NCBI GenBank assembly: GCA_031269825.1 | Contig: JAISYP010000095.1 | Coordinates: 1 to 44,531, forward strand | DNA length: 44,531 bases | Direction of reading: 5' to 3' | DNA from: Deltaproteobacteria bacterium | GTDB taxonomy: Bacteria; Desulfobacterota; Desulfarculia; Adiutricales; Adiutricaceae | Part shown: in pieces, positions 18,743 to 27,361 of the stretch | How the letters are laid out: each line of letters starts with the position of its first letter | How positions within the stretch are numbered: the stretch's first letter is position 1 | Made by a program: the position numbers and the translations under genes | The notes under the pieces: model-generated | The model's database searches: none | What the model saw: the letters and a program-made list of their open reading frames with translations, nothing else | What the model was told of the DNA's origin: nothing

Positions 18743-19462
18743 ATGGAATATCGTTACAAAACCGCTCTTTTAAAAATCTCTGGCGAAGCCTTGCAAGGCC
18801 AACAGGGGTTTGGCCTGGATCCTGACGTTGTTGACAACATCGCCGCCCAGATCGCCGAAGTGGCTCGGGATGGCGTCCGGATTGGTCTAGTCATCGGCGG
18901 GGGCAACATCTTCCGAGGACAAGCCCTAGCTGAGCGCGGCCTCAACCGAGTCACCGGTGACCACATGGGCATGTTGGCCACGGTCATCAACGCCCTGGCC
19001 ATGCAAGACTCCCTGGAACGACAAGGTTTGGAGACTAGGGTGCAAAGCGCCGTCACCATGGTGGAAGTCGCCGAGCCCTACATCCGACGCCGAGCTTTAA
19101 GGCATCTGGATAAAGGCCGGGTGGTCATCTTCGCGGCGGGCACGGGTAACCCCTATTTTACCACCGACACGACCGCGGTCTTAAGGGCCAAAGAGATCGG
19201 GGCGGACGTCATTTTAAAGGCCACGCGGGTCGATGGCGTCTATGACCGGGATCCAGAAAAAGATCCCAGCGCCCAACGCTTTCCCGAAATAACTTATCTA
19301 GAGGTCATTAACCGCCGTCTCAAGGTCATGGACACCACGGCCATGTCTTTGGCCATGGACAATGGCCTCATGACCATTATCTTTGACCTCAGAAAAAACG
19401 GCAACATCAAGAAAACCATCATGGGCGAGCCGGTGGGCACTTTGGTCAAAATCGGCGACTAA
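18743..19462 (+). CDS. pyrH: Uridylate kinase (UMP kinase)
   Basis: PyrH phosphorylates UMP to UDP in pyrimidine nucleotide synthesis and acts as a cytoplasmic hexamer. At 239 residues it has the amino-acid-kinase fold: KISGEALQG near the N-terminus (phosphate binding), [12 protein letters not shown] (about 50-61), [15 protein letters not shown] (about 135-149) and [16 protein letters not shown] near the end. It begins 65 bases after tsf, just beyond the terminator; 14 bases separate it from frr. Confidence 0.97.
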   Translation: MEYRYKTALLKISGEALQGQQGFGLDPDVVDNIAAQIAEVARDGVRIGLVIGGGNIFRGQALAERGLNRVTGDHMGMLATVINALAMQDSLERQGLETRVQSAVTMVEVAEPYIRRRALRHLDKGRVVIFAAGTGNPYFTTDTTAVLRAKEIGADVILKATRVDGVYDRDPEKDPSAQRFPEITYLEVINRRLKVMDTTAMSLAMDNGLMTIIFDLRKNGNIKKTIMGEPVGTLVKIGD

Positions 19463-19476
19463 ATGGGGAGGAACTC

Positions 19477-20034
19477 ATGCTAGAGGACATCTACGCGGAT
19501 AGCAAAGCGCGCATGGAAAAAACCCTAACCAGCCTAGCCAGGGACTACCAAAAAATCCGCACCGGCCGGGCCACGCCAACCTTGCTTGATGGCCTGGCGG
19601 CCAATTATTACGGGGCTCCCACCCCTTTAAGCCAAATGGCCTCCATCACCGCGCCCGAGGCGCGCTTATTGTTGATCCAACCCTGGGATCCAACCTCCAT
19701 CGGGGAAATCGAAAAGGTTATCTTAAAGTCCGAGTTGGGTCTGACCCCCCAAAACGACGGCAAGGTTATCCGAGTCAACATCCCGCCTTTGACCAAGGAA
19801 AGACGCAAAGAACTGTCCAAGCTAGTGAAAAAGACCGCCGAGGAAGCCAAGGTGGCTTTAAGGGCCATCCGCCGGGAGGCCAATGAGTTAACCAAGGAGC
19901 TGAAAAAATCCAAGGACATCAGCGAGGACGAACAAGCCAAGGCCGAAACCCAAATCCAGAAGATCACTGACGACTACGTGGCCAAGACGGATCAAGCGGC
20001 CGCGGCCAAGGAGAAGGAAATCCTGGAGTTCTGA
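19477..20034 (+). CDS. frr: Ribosome recycling factor
   Basis: RRF splits post-termination ribosomes together with EF-G. The 185 residues show the family pattern: an N-terminal helix with RTGRATPTLLDGLAANYYG (about 28-46), PLSQMASITAPEARLLLIQPWD, and the C-terminal helical arm with PPLTKERRKELSKLVKKTAE and DDYVAKTDQ. GGGGAGG lies 7 to 9 bases before the ATG. It completes the rpsB-tsf-pyrH-frr block. The isoprenoid/phospholipid genes that often follow (uppS, cdsA) are absent; a hydrolase gene follows instead. Confidence 0.97.
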   Translation: MLEDIYADSKARMEKTLTSLARDYQKIRTGRATPTLLDGLAANYYGAPTPLSQMASITAPEARLLLIQPWDPTSIGEIEKVILKSELGLTPQNDGKVIRVNIPPLTKERRKELSKLVKKTAEEAKVALRAIRREANELTKELKKSKDISEDEQAKAETQIQKITDDYVAKTDQAAAAKEKEILEF

Positions 20035-20071
20035 CCGGCCCTTAAGGCTAGCGTCTTTTTTAAGGAGACAC

Positions 20072-22168
20072 ATGCGGTTTCGACGTAAAGGCCTGACCCC
20101 GCTCCAGGTCATCATGGCCTACGCCCTGGCCTTGGCCTTGGTTTTAGGCCATGAGGCCAACCGCCTGGCTGACTGGTTGGCTGACCTGGGCCGAGCCGAC
20201 GCCGGGCCCGCCCAAACTTTGGCTTTAAACTTAGCCGCGGACTTGCGAGCCACGGCTCAAAATTGGGGCCTAGATCGGCTAGAAACCGTGGAAACCAGCT
20301 TTTTACGGGATCTAACCCCGGACAGGGAGGTGGGCGGTCAAAGAGCGCCATCCACCGAGCCCTATCCTTTAAGGCCAGAAACGGACACCACCTTAGGCTC
20401 GGCGGAGGATTCCCAGTCAGCCAAGACCGAACTCCCCCTAACGATTCCCCTAGCCATCCCCTTAACCATACCCCTAGTTCCCGACAAACCCACTTTCCAA
20501 AAAATCCTCCTCACCGGCGACTCCATGATGCTCGAAGGGTTAGGGCCGCCTTTACAAAAACTACTGGCTGGGATCGACGGGGTTGAGGTTAGCCGTGAGG
20601 GCAAATACGCCACCGGTTTGTGTCGACTGGACGTCTTTGACTGGTTAGCTTATTTTCAACAACTACTGACGACAAAAAAGCCGGATCTAGCCATCATTAC
20701 CATCGGGGCCAACGACACGCAAGATATTGTGGATGGCCAAGGGCGTCGGTTCCTCGTGACCACGCCAGGTTGGCGCGAGCTTTATGGCCAAAGGGTGTCG
20801 GGACTGTTGACGATAGCCCAAGACAATAACGTCACGGTTTTCTGGATTGGTCTACCCATTATGGGCCGAGAACCTTACAACGCGCGGGTGGCGGTCATCA
20901 ACGAGGTCGCTAAGTTAGCTTGTCAAGACAAGGCCAATTGTCGTTTTTTTGACACTTGGGAAATTTTAGCTGACAAAGGTCGTTATTCAACTTTTTTAAA
21001 CTTAGAAAAGCATAATAAACGCGTTAGAGCTAAAGATCTTATCCACTTAACCGAAACAGGTGGTAAAATCATGGCCGAGGCTTTTTTGACCACCGCCCAA
21101 GACTGGGCCACCCTAGGCCCAGCTCCCCAACCAGCCGGGTTAGCGGTGGTCGCCCCAGAAGTTCGGCGGGTTGAGGCTCGGGAAGTTGAAACGCGAGAAA
21201 ACGAAGTTCGGGAAATCCTAGACGATCTAACCCAAATCCCCACCCAACTAGCCCCAGCCGCCCAGGCTATTTTTCCGCCGCCAACCATGACGAGCGAGGC
21301 GCCGAGTCAAGTAGCCAGCCCCGCTAACCAACCCCCCCCGCCCCCAGCCCAGACTAAAACCAGTTCCTTCGCCGCTTTGGCCGTTATTTCCTTAAAATCC
21401 AAACTCTTAGGCCGGACAACGAGCTACCAGGTTTACGCCCCTAAAGCTTCCGGCCCTTTTCCGGCGGTTTTCTTATTGTCCGGGGCCGGGGAAGACTACC
21501 AAGTCTTTGGCCAACGTTTGGGCCCTCAATTATGGGCCTTAGCCGAACAGCGCGGTCTAGCCCTGATCGCGCTTGACTCCGGCGACTATGGCTGGTACCT
21601 GGATAGTCCCATCAATCCGCGCTCCCAGTATAAGTCTTATTTTTTCCAAGAACTTATGCCAGACGTTCTGGCCAGATTCCCCCTCCAAGGGGATCGTTTA
21701 GCCCTTTTGGGCGTCTCCATGGGTGGCCACGGGGCTCTCGCCTTCGCCCTAGCCCAGCCTGGACGTTTCCGGGCGGTCGGGGCGATGTCCGCGGTGACCG
21801 ATCTATCCGTTCATTCTGACGCCACGCGTTCCTACGCCACCCATTCCGACGTACGCCCCAGCGACCTCTTTTCGCGCCTAGACAGCGTTTTGGGCTCTTA
21901 TGACCAAAAGGCCCAACAATGGCGCTCGGCCTCGGCTTACTGGCAAACCCGCCAGAATCCAGAAGCTTTAGCGGGGGTGGATATCTTCCTCACCGTGGGC
22001 CGCTCCGACCCCCTGGTCTTGGCGGAAAATCGCCAATACCACCGGCTACTCACGGACGGAGCTCTCCCCCATGAATATCGAGAAGACTCCGGCGGCCACG
22101 ACTGGGAACTTTGGACGCGCCAATGGCCCGATCACCTAGCTTTTTTGGCTCGGAGCCTAGGCGAATGA
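20072..22168 (+). CDS. Membrane-anchored two-domain hydrolase: SGNH (DUF459-like) plus esterase-D-like domain
   Basis: This protein has 698 residues. An N-terminal hydrophobic segment (about 10-26) is the likely inner-membrane anchor, with the rest in the periplasm. A linker with PLTIPLAIPLTIPLVP repeats leads to an SGNH-hydrolase domain (about 143-345): Ser151 in TGDSMM, Asn214 in IGANDTQD, and Asp322/His325 in DLIHLTETGG. A Glu/Arg then Pro-rich linker (about 350-432) follows. The second domain is an alpha/beta-hydrolase of the putative-esterase type (about 435-698): Ser549 in GVSMGGHGA, probable Asp646 in GRSDPLV, His676 in GGHDWELW. Both triads look intact. DUF459-like SGNH domains often deacylate or acylate cell-wall or capsular sugars; that role here is inference. 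It overlaps the next gene by ATGA. Confidence 0.8.
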   Translation: MRFRRKGLTPLQVIMAYALALALVLGHEANRLADWLADLGRADAGPAQTLALNLAADLRATAQNWGLDRLETVETSFLRDLTPDREVGGQRAPSTEPYPLRPETDTTLGSAEDSQSAKTELPLTIPLAIPLTIPLVPDKPTFQKILLTGDSMMLEGLGPPLQKLLAGIDGVEVSREGKYATGLCRLDVFDWLAYFQQLLTTKKPDLAIITIGANDTQDIVDGQGRRFLVTTPGWRELYGQRVSGLLTIAQDNNVTVFWIGLPIMGREPYNARVAVINEVAKLACQDKANCRFFDTWEILADKGRYSTFLNLEKHNKRVRAKDLIHLTETGGKIMAEAFLTTAQDWATLGPAPQPAGLAVVAPEVRRVEAREVETRENEVREILDDLTQIPTQLAPAAQAIFPPPTMTSEAPSQVASPANQPPPPPAQTKTSSFAALAVISLKSKLLGRTTSYQVYAPKASGPFPAVFLLSGAGEDYQVFGQRLGPQLWALAEQRGLALIALDSGDYGWYLDSPINPRSQYKSYFFQELMPDVLARFPLQGDRLALLGVSMGGHGALAFALAQPGRFRAVGAMSAVTDLSVHSDATRSYATHSDVRPSDLFSRLDSVLGSYDQKAQQWRSASAYWQTRQNPEALAGVDIFLTVGRSDPLVLAENRQYHRLLTDGALPHEYREDSGGHDWELWTRQWPDHLAFLARSLGE

Positions 22169-23925
22169 GTTCCTTAAAACGCTTGTCCATCGTGGGCGTG
22201 AATTTTCGGGAAAAACTTCAACCCCTCATCTGGGGATTTCTCGCCCTGGCCGCTTGCGATCTGCTCCAGATGATCATTCCCCGGATCACTGGGCGAGCCA
22301 TAGATATCTTGGCCGAGCCGAAAGCGCGCCTAATCGATCTCCTCCCCAGTCTTGGCCTAATAATGGGGTTAGCTTTAACCGTGGCCTTTTTAAGAATAAC
22401 TTGGCGACATCTTATTTATGGGTTCGCCCGTTATTTGGAAAAAGACTTACGGCGCCGACTGCACGCCAAATTCTTATCCTTGTCTTTATCTTGGCGCCAG
22501 GATAACTCCAGTGGCGATCTTATGGCTCTGGCCACCAATGACATTGAGTCGGTGCGCATGGCCGTGGGTTTTGGGCTCGTCAGTTTCATGGACGCCGTGG
22601 TCATGGGGCTCTCGGCCATCGTCTTCATGTTGGCCATTAATCCCGCCCTCTGCTTTTACGCCTTTTTGCCCATGCCATTGATCACCATTTTGACTAAATA
22701 TTTTGGCCAGGCCATCTATTTAAAGGTTTTGGAGATCCACGATATTTTTGGCCAATTGACCGAGACTGTCCGCGAGCGGCTCAATGGGATTAAAGTCATC
22801 CGAGCCCTTGGTTTGGAAACCTTAAGTCAAACCGAGGTGGCCAAAATCAGTTTGATCCACGTGGCGAAAAATACGCGTCTGGCCTTAACCATGGGGCTTT
22901 TTTTCCCGCTCATGACCCTTTTAACCAACCTCGCCTTGGCCTTAACCTTAAGTCTGGGCGGGAAAGCGGCCATGGCCTGGGAAATTACCCCTGGCGATTT
23001 TGTGGCCTTTATCACTTATCTAGCGCTATTATCCTGGCCTATGATGGCCTTAGGGTTTACCTTGGGACTTATGCAACAAGGTTTAGCCGCCTTGGATCGT
23101 CTGGGCCGGGTTTTATGGATCGCCGAGCCCTCGCCCCGGCCCATCGGGCGCTCGATTAAGCCCCCCGCCAGCTTAGAAATCGTTTTTGACCAGGTTAATT
23201 TCGCTTACCGTGGCCGGTCTAACCCGGTTTTATCCGAACTGTCGCTAACCTGCCCGGCCGGGCTCATCTGCGCCTTAACCGGCCCCACCGGCTCTGGCAA
23301 AAGCTCCCTGGCCGCCCTGTTACCGGCTCTATATGAGCCCACCGGCGGCCAGATCTTATTAAACGGCTTACCCACAACCCAATGGAGCCTGGCCAGCCAA
23401 AGAGCCCTGTTTGGTTACGCCCCCCAAGACGGCCACATCTTCACCGGCTCCCTAGGTCAGAACTTAGCCGTGGGGCGACCTGAAGCCACGGAGCGACAAT
23501 TAATCCAAGCCGCGGAAATGGCTAATCTTCCCATCGATCTGAGCGTGTTTCCGGAAGGGTTAGAGACTATTATTGGCGAAAAAGGCTTAAGTCTATCGGG
23601 TGGCCAACGGCAACGCCTGGCCTTAGCCCGGGCCTGGCTCCGGGATCCGTTATTTATGATCTTAGACGATACCCTCTCGGCCGTGGACGCGGCCGTGGAG
23701 GAAACGATCTTGGCCAATCTCATCCCGACCCTCAAAAGCCGAAACCGGGGAGCCTTGATCATCAGCCATCGACTCACCACTTTAAAAACCGCCGATCGCG
23801 TCTTTGTCCTGGAAAACGGACGTCTGTCCGACTGGGGGACGGCCCAGGAACTGGCCGACCGGCCAGGCTACTTCCAGCGGATCAGCCAATTGGCCAACCG
23901 CTGGCCGGAGCGGCGCCTTGGCTGA
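22165..23925 (+). CDS. ABC exporter half, degenerate-site subunit (TM287/YheI-like)
   Basis: This 586-residue half-transporter has a six-helix membrane domain (about 15-310) and an ATPase domain. Walker A GPTGSGKSS is at 373-381, LSGGQ at 477-481, Walker B FMILDD at 497-502 and the switch His at 535. The residue after Walker B is Asp rather than the catalytic Glu, as in the degenerate-site subunit of heterodimeric exporters. The start is the ATG at 22165, which overlaps the previous stop. An in-frame ATG further upstream lies inside the hydrolase gene. The partner is the next gene, overlapping by 8 bases. The substrate is unknown; lipids, drugs or peptides are typical for this class. Confidence 0.88.
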   Translation: MSSLKRLSIVGVNFREKLQPLIWGFLALAACDLLQMIIPRITGRAIDILAEPKARLIDLLPSLGLIMGLALTVAFLRITWRHLIYGFARYLEKDLRRRLHAKFLSLSLSWRQDNSSGDLMALATNDIESVRMAVGFGLVSFMDAVVMGLSAIVFMLAINPALCFYAFLPMPLITILTKYFGQAIYLKVLEIHDIFGQLTETVRERLNGIKVIRALGLETLSQTEVAKISLIHVAKNTRLALTMGLFFPLMTLLTNLALALTLSLGGKAAMAWEITPGDFVAFITYLALLSWPMMALGFTLGLMQQGLAALDRLGRVLWIAEPSPRPIGRSIKPPASLEIVFDQVNFAYRGRSNPVLSELSLTCPAGLICALTGPTGSGKSSLAALLPALYEPTGGQILLNGLPTTQWSLASQRALFGYAPQDGHIFTGSLGQNLAVGRPEATERQLIQAAEMANLPIDLSVFPEGLETIIGEKGLSLSGGQRQRLALARAWLRDPLFMILDDTLSAVDAAVEETILANLIPTLKSRNRGALIISHRLTTLKTADRVFVLENGRLSDWGTAQELADRPGYFQRISQLANRWPERRLG

Positions 23926-26005
23926 GTCGGGCCAAAAAATTCGGCTAGCCCGCCATCTGTGGCCCGCCACCAAACCCTTTCGGGGTCTTCTTTACGGGGC
24001 CGTGGCCATGATCATGGCCGCGGCGGTGATTAGCCTAGCTCTCCCTTATTTAACCAAAGTGGCCATTGACCAGTACATATTGCCTTTGGGGCGGCTAGTC
24101 ATCCTCAATGAAAAAAGCCCGCCAGAACTAAAAGACCTTTTGGCCCATGGCGATCTGACCCGCTCCGCGGATCCCCAGGCTTATTTTCTCTCCGCGGAAA
24201 AAGCCACCTTACTGGACAAACGCCAGGAAAAAAACCTGGCCCTAGCCGGGTTCTTGGATCAAGAACGCTATTATTATCGGCCATTTGACCAGGACTTTAA
24301 TATGGAGCGGGCTATAGAAATGGCCGCCCAATCAACTCTGATCAAACTCTGGCCTGATGGCGTGGCCATCAAAGAGCGCGATCTGCCGCTACTCCCGGGC
24401 GGCCTTAATTTGGTTTTGCGATCCGCGGATCTAGAGGGCTTAAGCCGGTTGGCTTGGGGGTTTGGCCTTGTCATGCTCTTAAGTTATTTCTTTGATCTTG
24501 GGCAAAGGTATTGTTTGGAGTCTGGCGCCCAAAAAATGAGTCACCATTTAAGAGCCACCCTCCTCGCCCACGTGTTGCGCCTAAACCAAAGCTTTTTTGA
24601 CCATGAGCAATCCGGCCGACTCACCTCGCGTCTGACCTCGGATATCAATAACATCAACGCCCTCGTCAAATCCACGGCCGCCTCTTTTTTTAGCGACCTA
24701 CTAAGCCTAGTGGGCGTGATGGCTATTATGTTTTACCTTAACCCCCAGCTAGCTCTCATCGCCCTTCTCATGACCCCGTTAGCTGGTTTTTTAAGCTATC
24801 GTTATGGACGCGAGGCTCGGGAAATCCACCGTGAGCTAAGAGCGAAAGTGGCGGCCATTAACCAGTCATTTAACGAATCTTTAAATGGTCTAGCCATCAT
24901 CCAATCTTTTGGCCGGGAAAAAGAGACCGAGGCGACGTTTGAGCTCTTAAACGAGGAAAATTTCCAAGCCGGGTTTCGGCAAGTGAAATCCGTGGCCATC
25001 TTTTTGCCACTGGTGGATTTGTGCGCGACGTTGGTGTTGTCCTTAGTTCTCTGGTTTGGGGGGCTCTTTGTTTTGGAAAGCTCCTTGACCTTAGGGGCTC
25101 TAGCCGCCTTTGTCGGTTACGCCAACCGCTTTTTCATTCCCATTAAGGATCTGGCCGAAAAACTTAACACCTTCCAATCGGCTTTCGCTTCCATTGAGCG
25201 TCTAGAGGAATTGCTAAACAACCAAGATATCCTCGTCCCAGATGAGCCGGTCTTGACGCCCACGGAAACCGGTGGTAGGGTGGAATTAAAAAATGTCTCT
25301 TTTAGCTATGGCCCCCAACGTCCTTTAGTGCTAAAAAATATCAACCTCGTCATCCAGCCGGGGGAGTCGGTGGCTTTAGTGGGGGCGACCGGTAGTGGCA
25401 AAAGCAGCTTGATTAGTTTACTCTTAAGGTTCTACGATCCCACCGAGGGGACGATTCTTTTTGATGGCCTGCCTTTGCGGAACCTCGACATCAAGGCTCA
25501 CCGACGCCGAGTGGCTTTGGTCTCCCAGGACGTCCACCTATCCTCGGCCTCGGCGCTGGAGAACCTTCGCCTCGGCCGCGATCTTTCCAAGGCGAGCGTT
25601 ATCGCCGCGGCCGAAGCCGTGGGGGCCGATGTCTTTATCAACCAACTACCCAACGGTTATGACGAAACCCTCGGCCCAGACGGCCAGAGTCTATCGGCGG
25701 GCCAACGTCAACTGCTAGCCTGCGCGCGGGCTTTGATTGAGGCCCCCCAAATTATTATCCTAGATGAGGCCACCGCGTTTGTGGACACGGTCTCGGAACT
25801 GGCCATTGAAAAGGCCCTCGCCACGCTGTTAACCGGTCGGACTTCCATTATCATCGCCCATCGCCTCTCCACCATCCGCCGCGTCAACCGGATCGTGGTT
25901 CTGGATCGAGGTCGCCTAGTCGAGGAGGGTAGCCATGAGGAACTTATCGCCATCAACGGCCTTTATCGCCACCTGGCCATCCTCCAGGGGTTGGTTAAAC
26001 CATGA
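23918..26005 (+). CDS. ABC exporter half, catalytic-site subunit with large extracytoplasmic insertion
   Basis: This is the 695-residue partner of the preceding subunit. The ATPase domain has Walker A GATGSGKSS (489-497), signature LSAGQ (592-596), Walker B IIILDE (612-617) with the catalytic Glu present, and switch His648. Between the first and second membrane helices lies an insertion of about 120 charged residues (about 57-178, predicted outside the membrane), absent from ordinary exporters of about 580 residues. I chose TTG at 23918, where the protein begins MAESGQKIRLARHL and a GGAG lies 8 bases upstream. Its first 8 bases overlap the preceding gene's end, indicating translational coupling. 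Confidence 0.87.
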   Translation: MAESGQKIRLARHLWPATKPFRGLLYGAVAMIMAAAVISLALPYLTKVAIDQYILPLGRLVILNEKSPPELKDLLAHGDLTRSADPQAYFLSAEKATLLDKRQEKNLALAGFLDQERYYYRPFDQDFNMERAIEMAAQSTLIKLWPDGVAIKERDLPLLPGGLNLVLRSADLEGLSRLAWGFGLVMLLSYFFDLGQRYCLESGAQKMSHHLRATLLAHVLRLNQSFFDHEQSGRLTSRLTSDINNINALVKSTAASFFSDLLSLVGVMAIMFYLNPQLALIALLMTPLAGFLSYRYGREAREIHRELRAKVAAINQSFNESLNGLAIIQSFGREKETEATFELLNEENFQAGFRQVKSVAIFLPLVDLCATLVLSLVLWFGGLFVLESSLTLGALAAFVGYANRFFIPIKDLAEKLNTFQSAFASIERLEELLNNQDILVPDEPVLTPTETGGRVELKNVSFSYGPQRPLVLKNINLVIQPGESVALVGATGSGKSSLISLLLRFYDPTEGTILFDGLPLRNLDIKAHRRRVALVSQDVHLSSASALENLRLGRDLSKASVIAAAEAVGADVFINQLPNGYDETLGPDGQSLSAGQRQLLACARALIEAPQIIILDEATAFVDTVSELAIEKALATLLTGRTSIIIAHRLSTIRRVNRIVVLDRGRLVEEGSHEELIAINGLYRHLAILQGLVKP

Positions 26006-26376
26006 GCGGGAATAAACGCTTCAACGATGACCCCGTCAGCTTAGAGGAACTGATCCGCAAAAGTCTCAACAGCGGGTCATTGTATCTACTATTCCAAAAT
26101 AACCGGATTTTTGGGCTCTGGCCAAGAGTGACTGGGGAAGCGGCCAAAAACTCTGAACCCTACTTGTTTCAAGAGGGGATCCTCTACGCCTGGGTCACCG
26201 CCTCAGTCTACCTAGATAAATACCGCTACCAACTCAAGGAATGGGTGGAACGCTACCGCCTAGAGCTGGGGGCTCCAGTGGTCGAGGAAATACGTCTACG
26301 TTTGGGAAAAATTAGGAATAAAGAAAATGGAAATAAACCCAAAATAGAACCTTTGACGCCCAAAGATTGGGAGTAA
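26002..26376 (+). CDS. DUF721 (DciA-like) protein
   Basis: This protein has 124 residues with a DUF721 core (about 28-102): LFQNNRIFGLWPRVTGEAA, then an EGILYAWVTASVYLDKYRYQLKEW segment and LELGAPVVEEIRLRLGK. DUF721 includes DciA, which helps load the replicative helicase DnaB in bacteria without DnaC. Whether this member does so is inference. The first 20 and last 20 residues are charged tails. Its ATG overlaps the ABC stop (ATGA), so it is translationally tied to an exporter rather than to replication genes. No terminator was recognised after it. Confidence 0.72.
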   Translation: MSGNKRFNDDPVSLEELIRKSLNSGSLYLLFQNNRIFGLWPRVTGEAAKNSEPYLFQEGILYAWVTASVYLDKYRYQLKEWVERYRLELGAPVVEEIRLRLGKIRNKENGNKPKIEPLTPKDWE

Positions 26377-27240
26377 TACCAAACTAAGTCAACTTCAGAT
26401 TCGCGCTTTTAGCCCAATCTAGGAATGAGAGTCTTTCATAATTTAATTTAGAGTATTAACTATATTATTAAATCATAGTATATAAATACAGTATGTTTTT
26501 TATTAATCATAGATTTTCCTGGCCAAAATATGTGACCATCGTTAGTTTAAAAGTAGAAATAATTTTTCTAATCCGACAATAGATGTTCCTTTTTCGAAAA
26601 ATTAAATTTTATGATATTTTTATATGTTATAATATTTTTTTAATAATATTTTAAATAAAATTTGATAATTAATTATAAAAAATATTTCAAGATTTTCCCG
26701 TTCTAGCCTACTTGTCTCGATACCCATACAATTATCGCTAAAATTACTTGTTTTATTTAATTGGATTTTATCAAAAAAACTGGGCCATAATGGCTCACTT
26801 TTTCAGGAAAAATGGGCCACCGCTTTGAGGCGCGTTTCTAATTCTCAAAAATAAAAAAGTGGGCCACTCATAAACTTACCGCAAAAGGCCTTAAATGAAG
26901 CCCTCTCCAGAATCTTAGCCCGAGAAAACCCTTTAACCGCGCGGGATTGAAGTGGCCCATTTTTTGTGAGAATTTTTTAGAAAAACATTCTCACAACGGC
27001 CCAGATATTTTTGAGAAAAACCAATATAATTAAATTGTCTATTAATCAATAAAAATATACCTTTATATAAAGTAATTTAATCCAAGAAATCTTTTCCATC
27101 GGGACGAAGGAGGCGCTAAAAAATTTAGTATCCGGATTTTTCGCCAGCGTAGTTAAAAATAATTTGTCAAAAAATGAGCGCTTTTTTGGTCTCAAAATAA
27201 AAATCAAATAATTTCAGGCTGTTAAACAAAAATATTTTTT
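26377..27240. other. AT-rich intergenic DNA with GGGCCAC-type repeats
   Basis: This stretch has no gene. Between 26785 and 26995 the motif GTGGCCCA or its complement occurs several times next to T- or A-runs. The segment 26845-26877 resembles the reverse complement of 26951-26982, so these may be the worn ends of an insertion element. A separate long hairpin is listed. Confidence 0.45.
26964..26996. repeat. Long perfect hairpin upstream of the transposase
   Basis: TTGTGAGAAT (26964-26973) and its exact complement ATTCTCACAA (26987-26996) flank a T5...A5 core that extends the stem with one bulged C. It is about 365 bases upstream of the transposase start. Confidence 0.6.
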
Positions 27241-27269
27241 TTGACACTTGTTTTAAGATTTTGTAATAT
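27241..27269 (+). promoter_or_regulatory. Sigma-70 promoter of the transposase
   Basis: TTGACA (27241-27246), 17 bases, TAATAT (27264-27269). This is a near-consensus promoter ending about 90 bases before the start codon. Confidence 0.7.
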
Positions 27270-27361
27270 TGGGGGAATAAAAAAACGCGCGGACACAATT
27301 CGGTGATAGTTTAACCAGAAGTTACATAAAACAACCTTTATGGTTTTTGTCAGGAGCTTGT

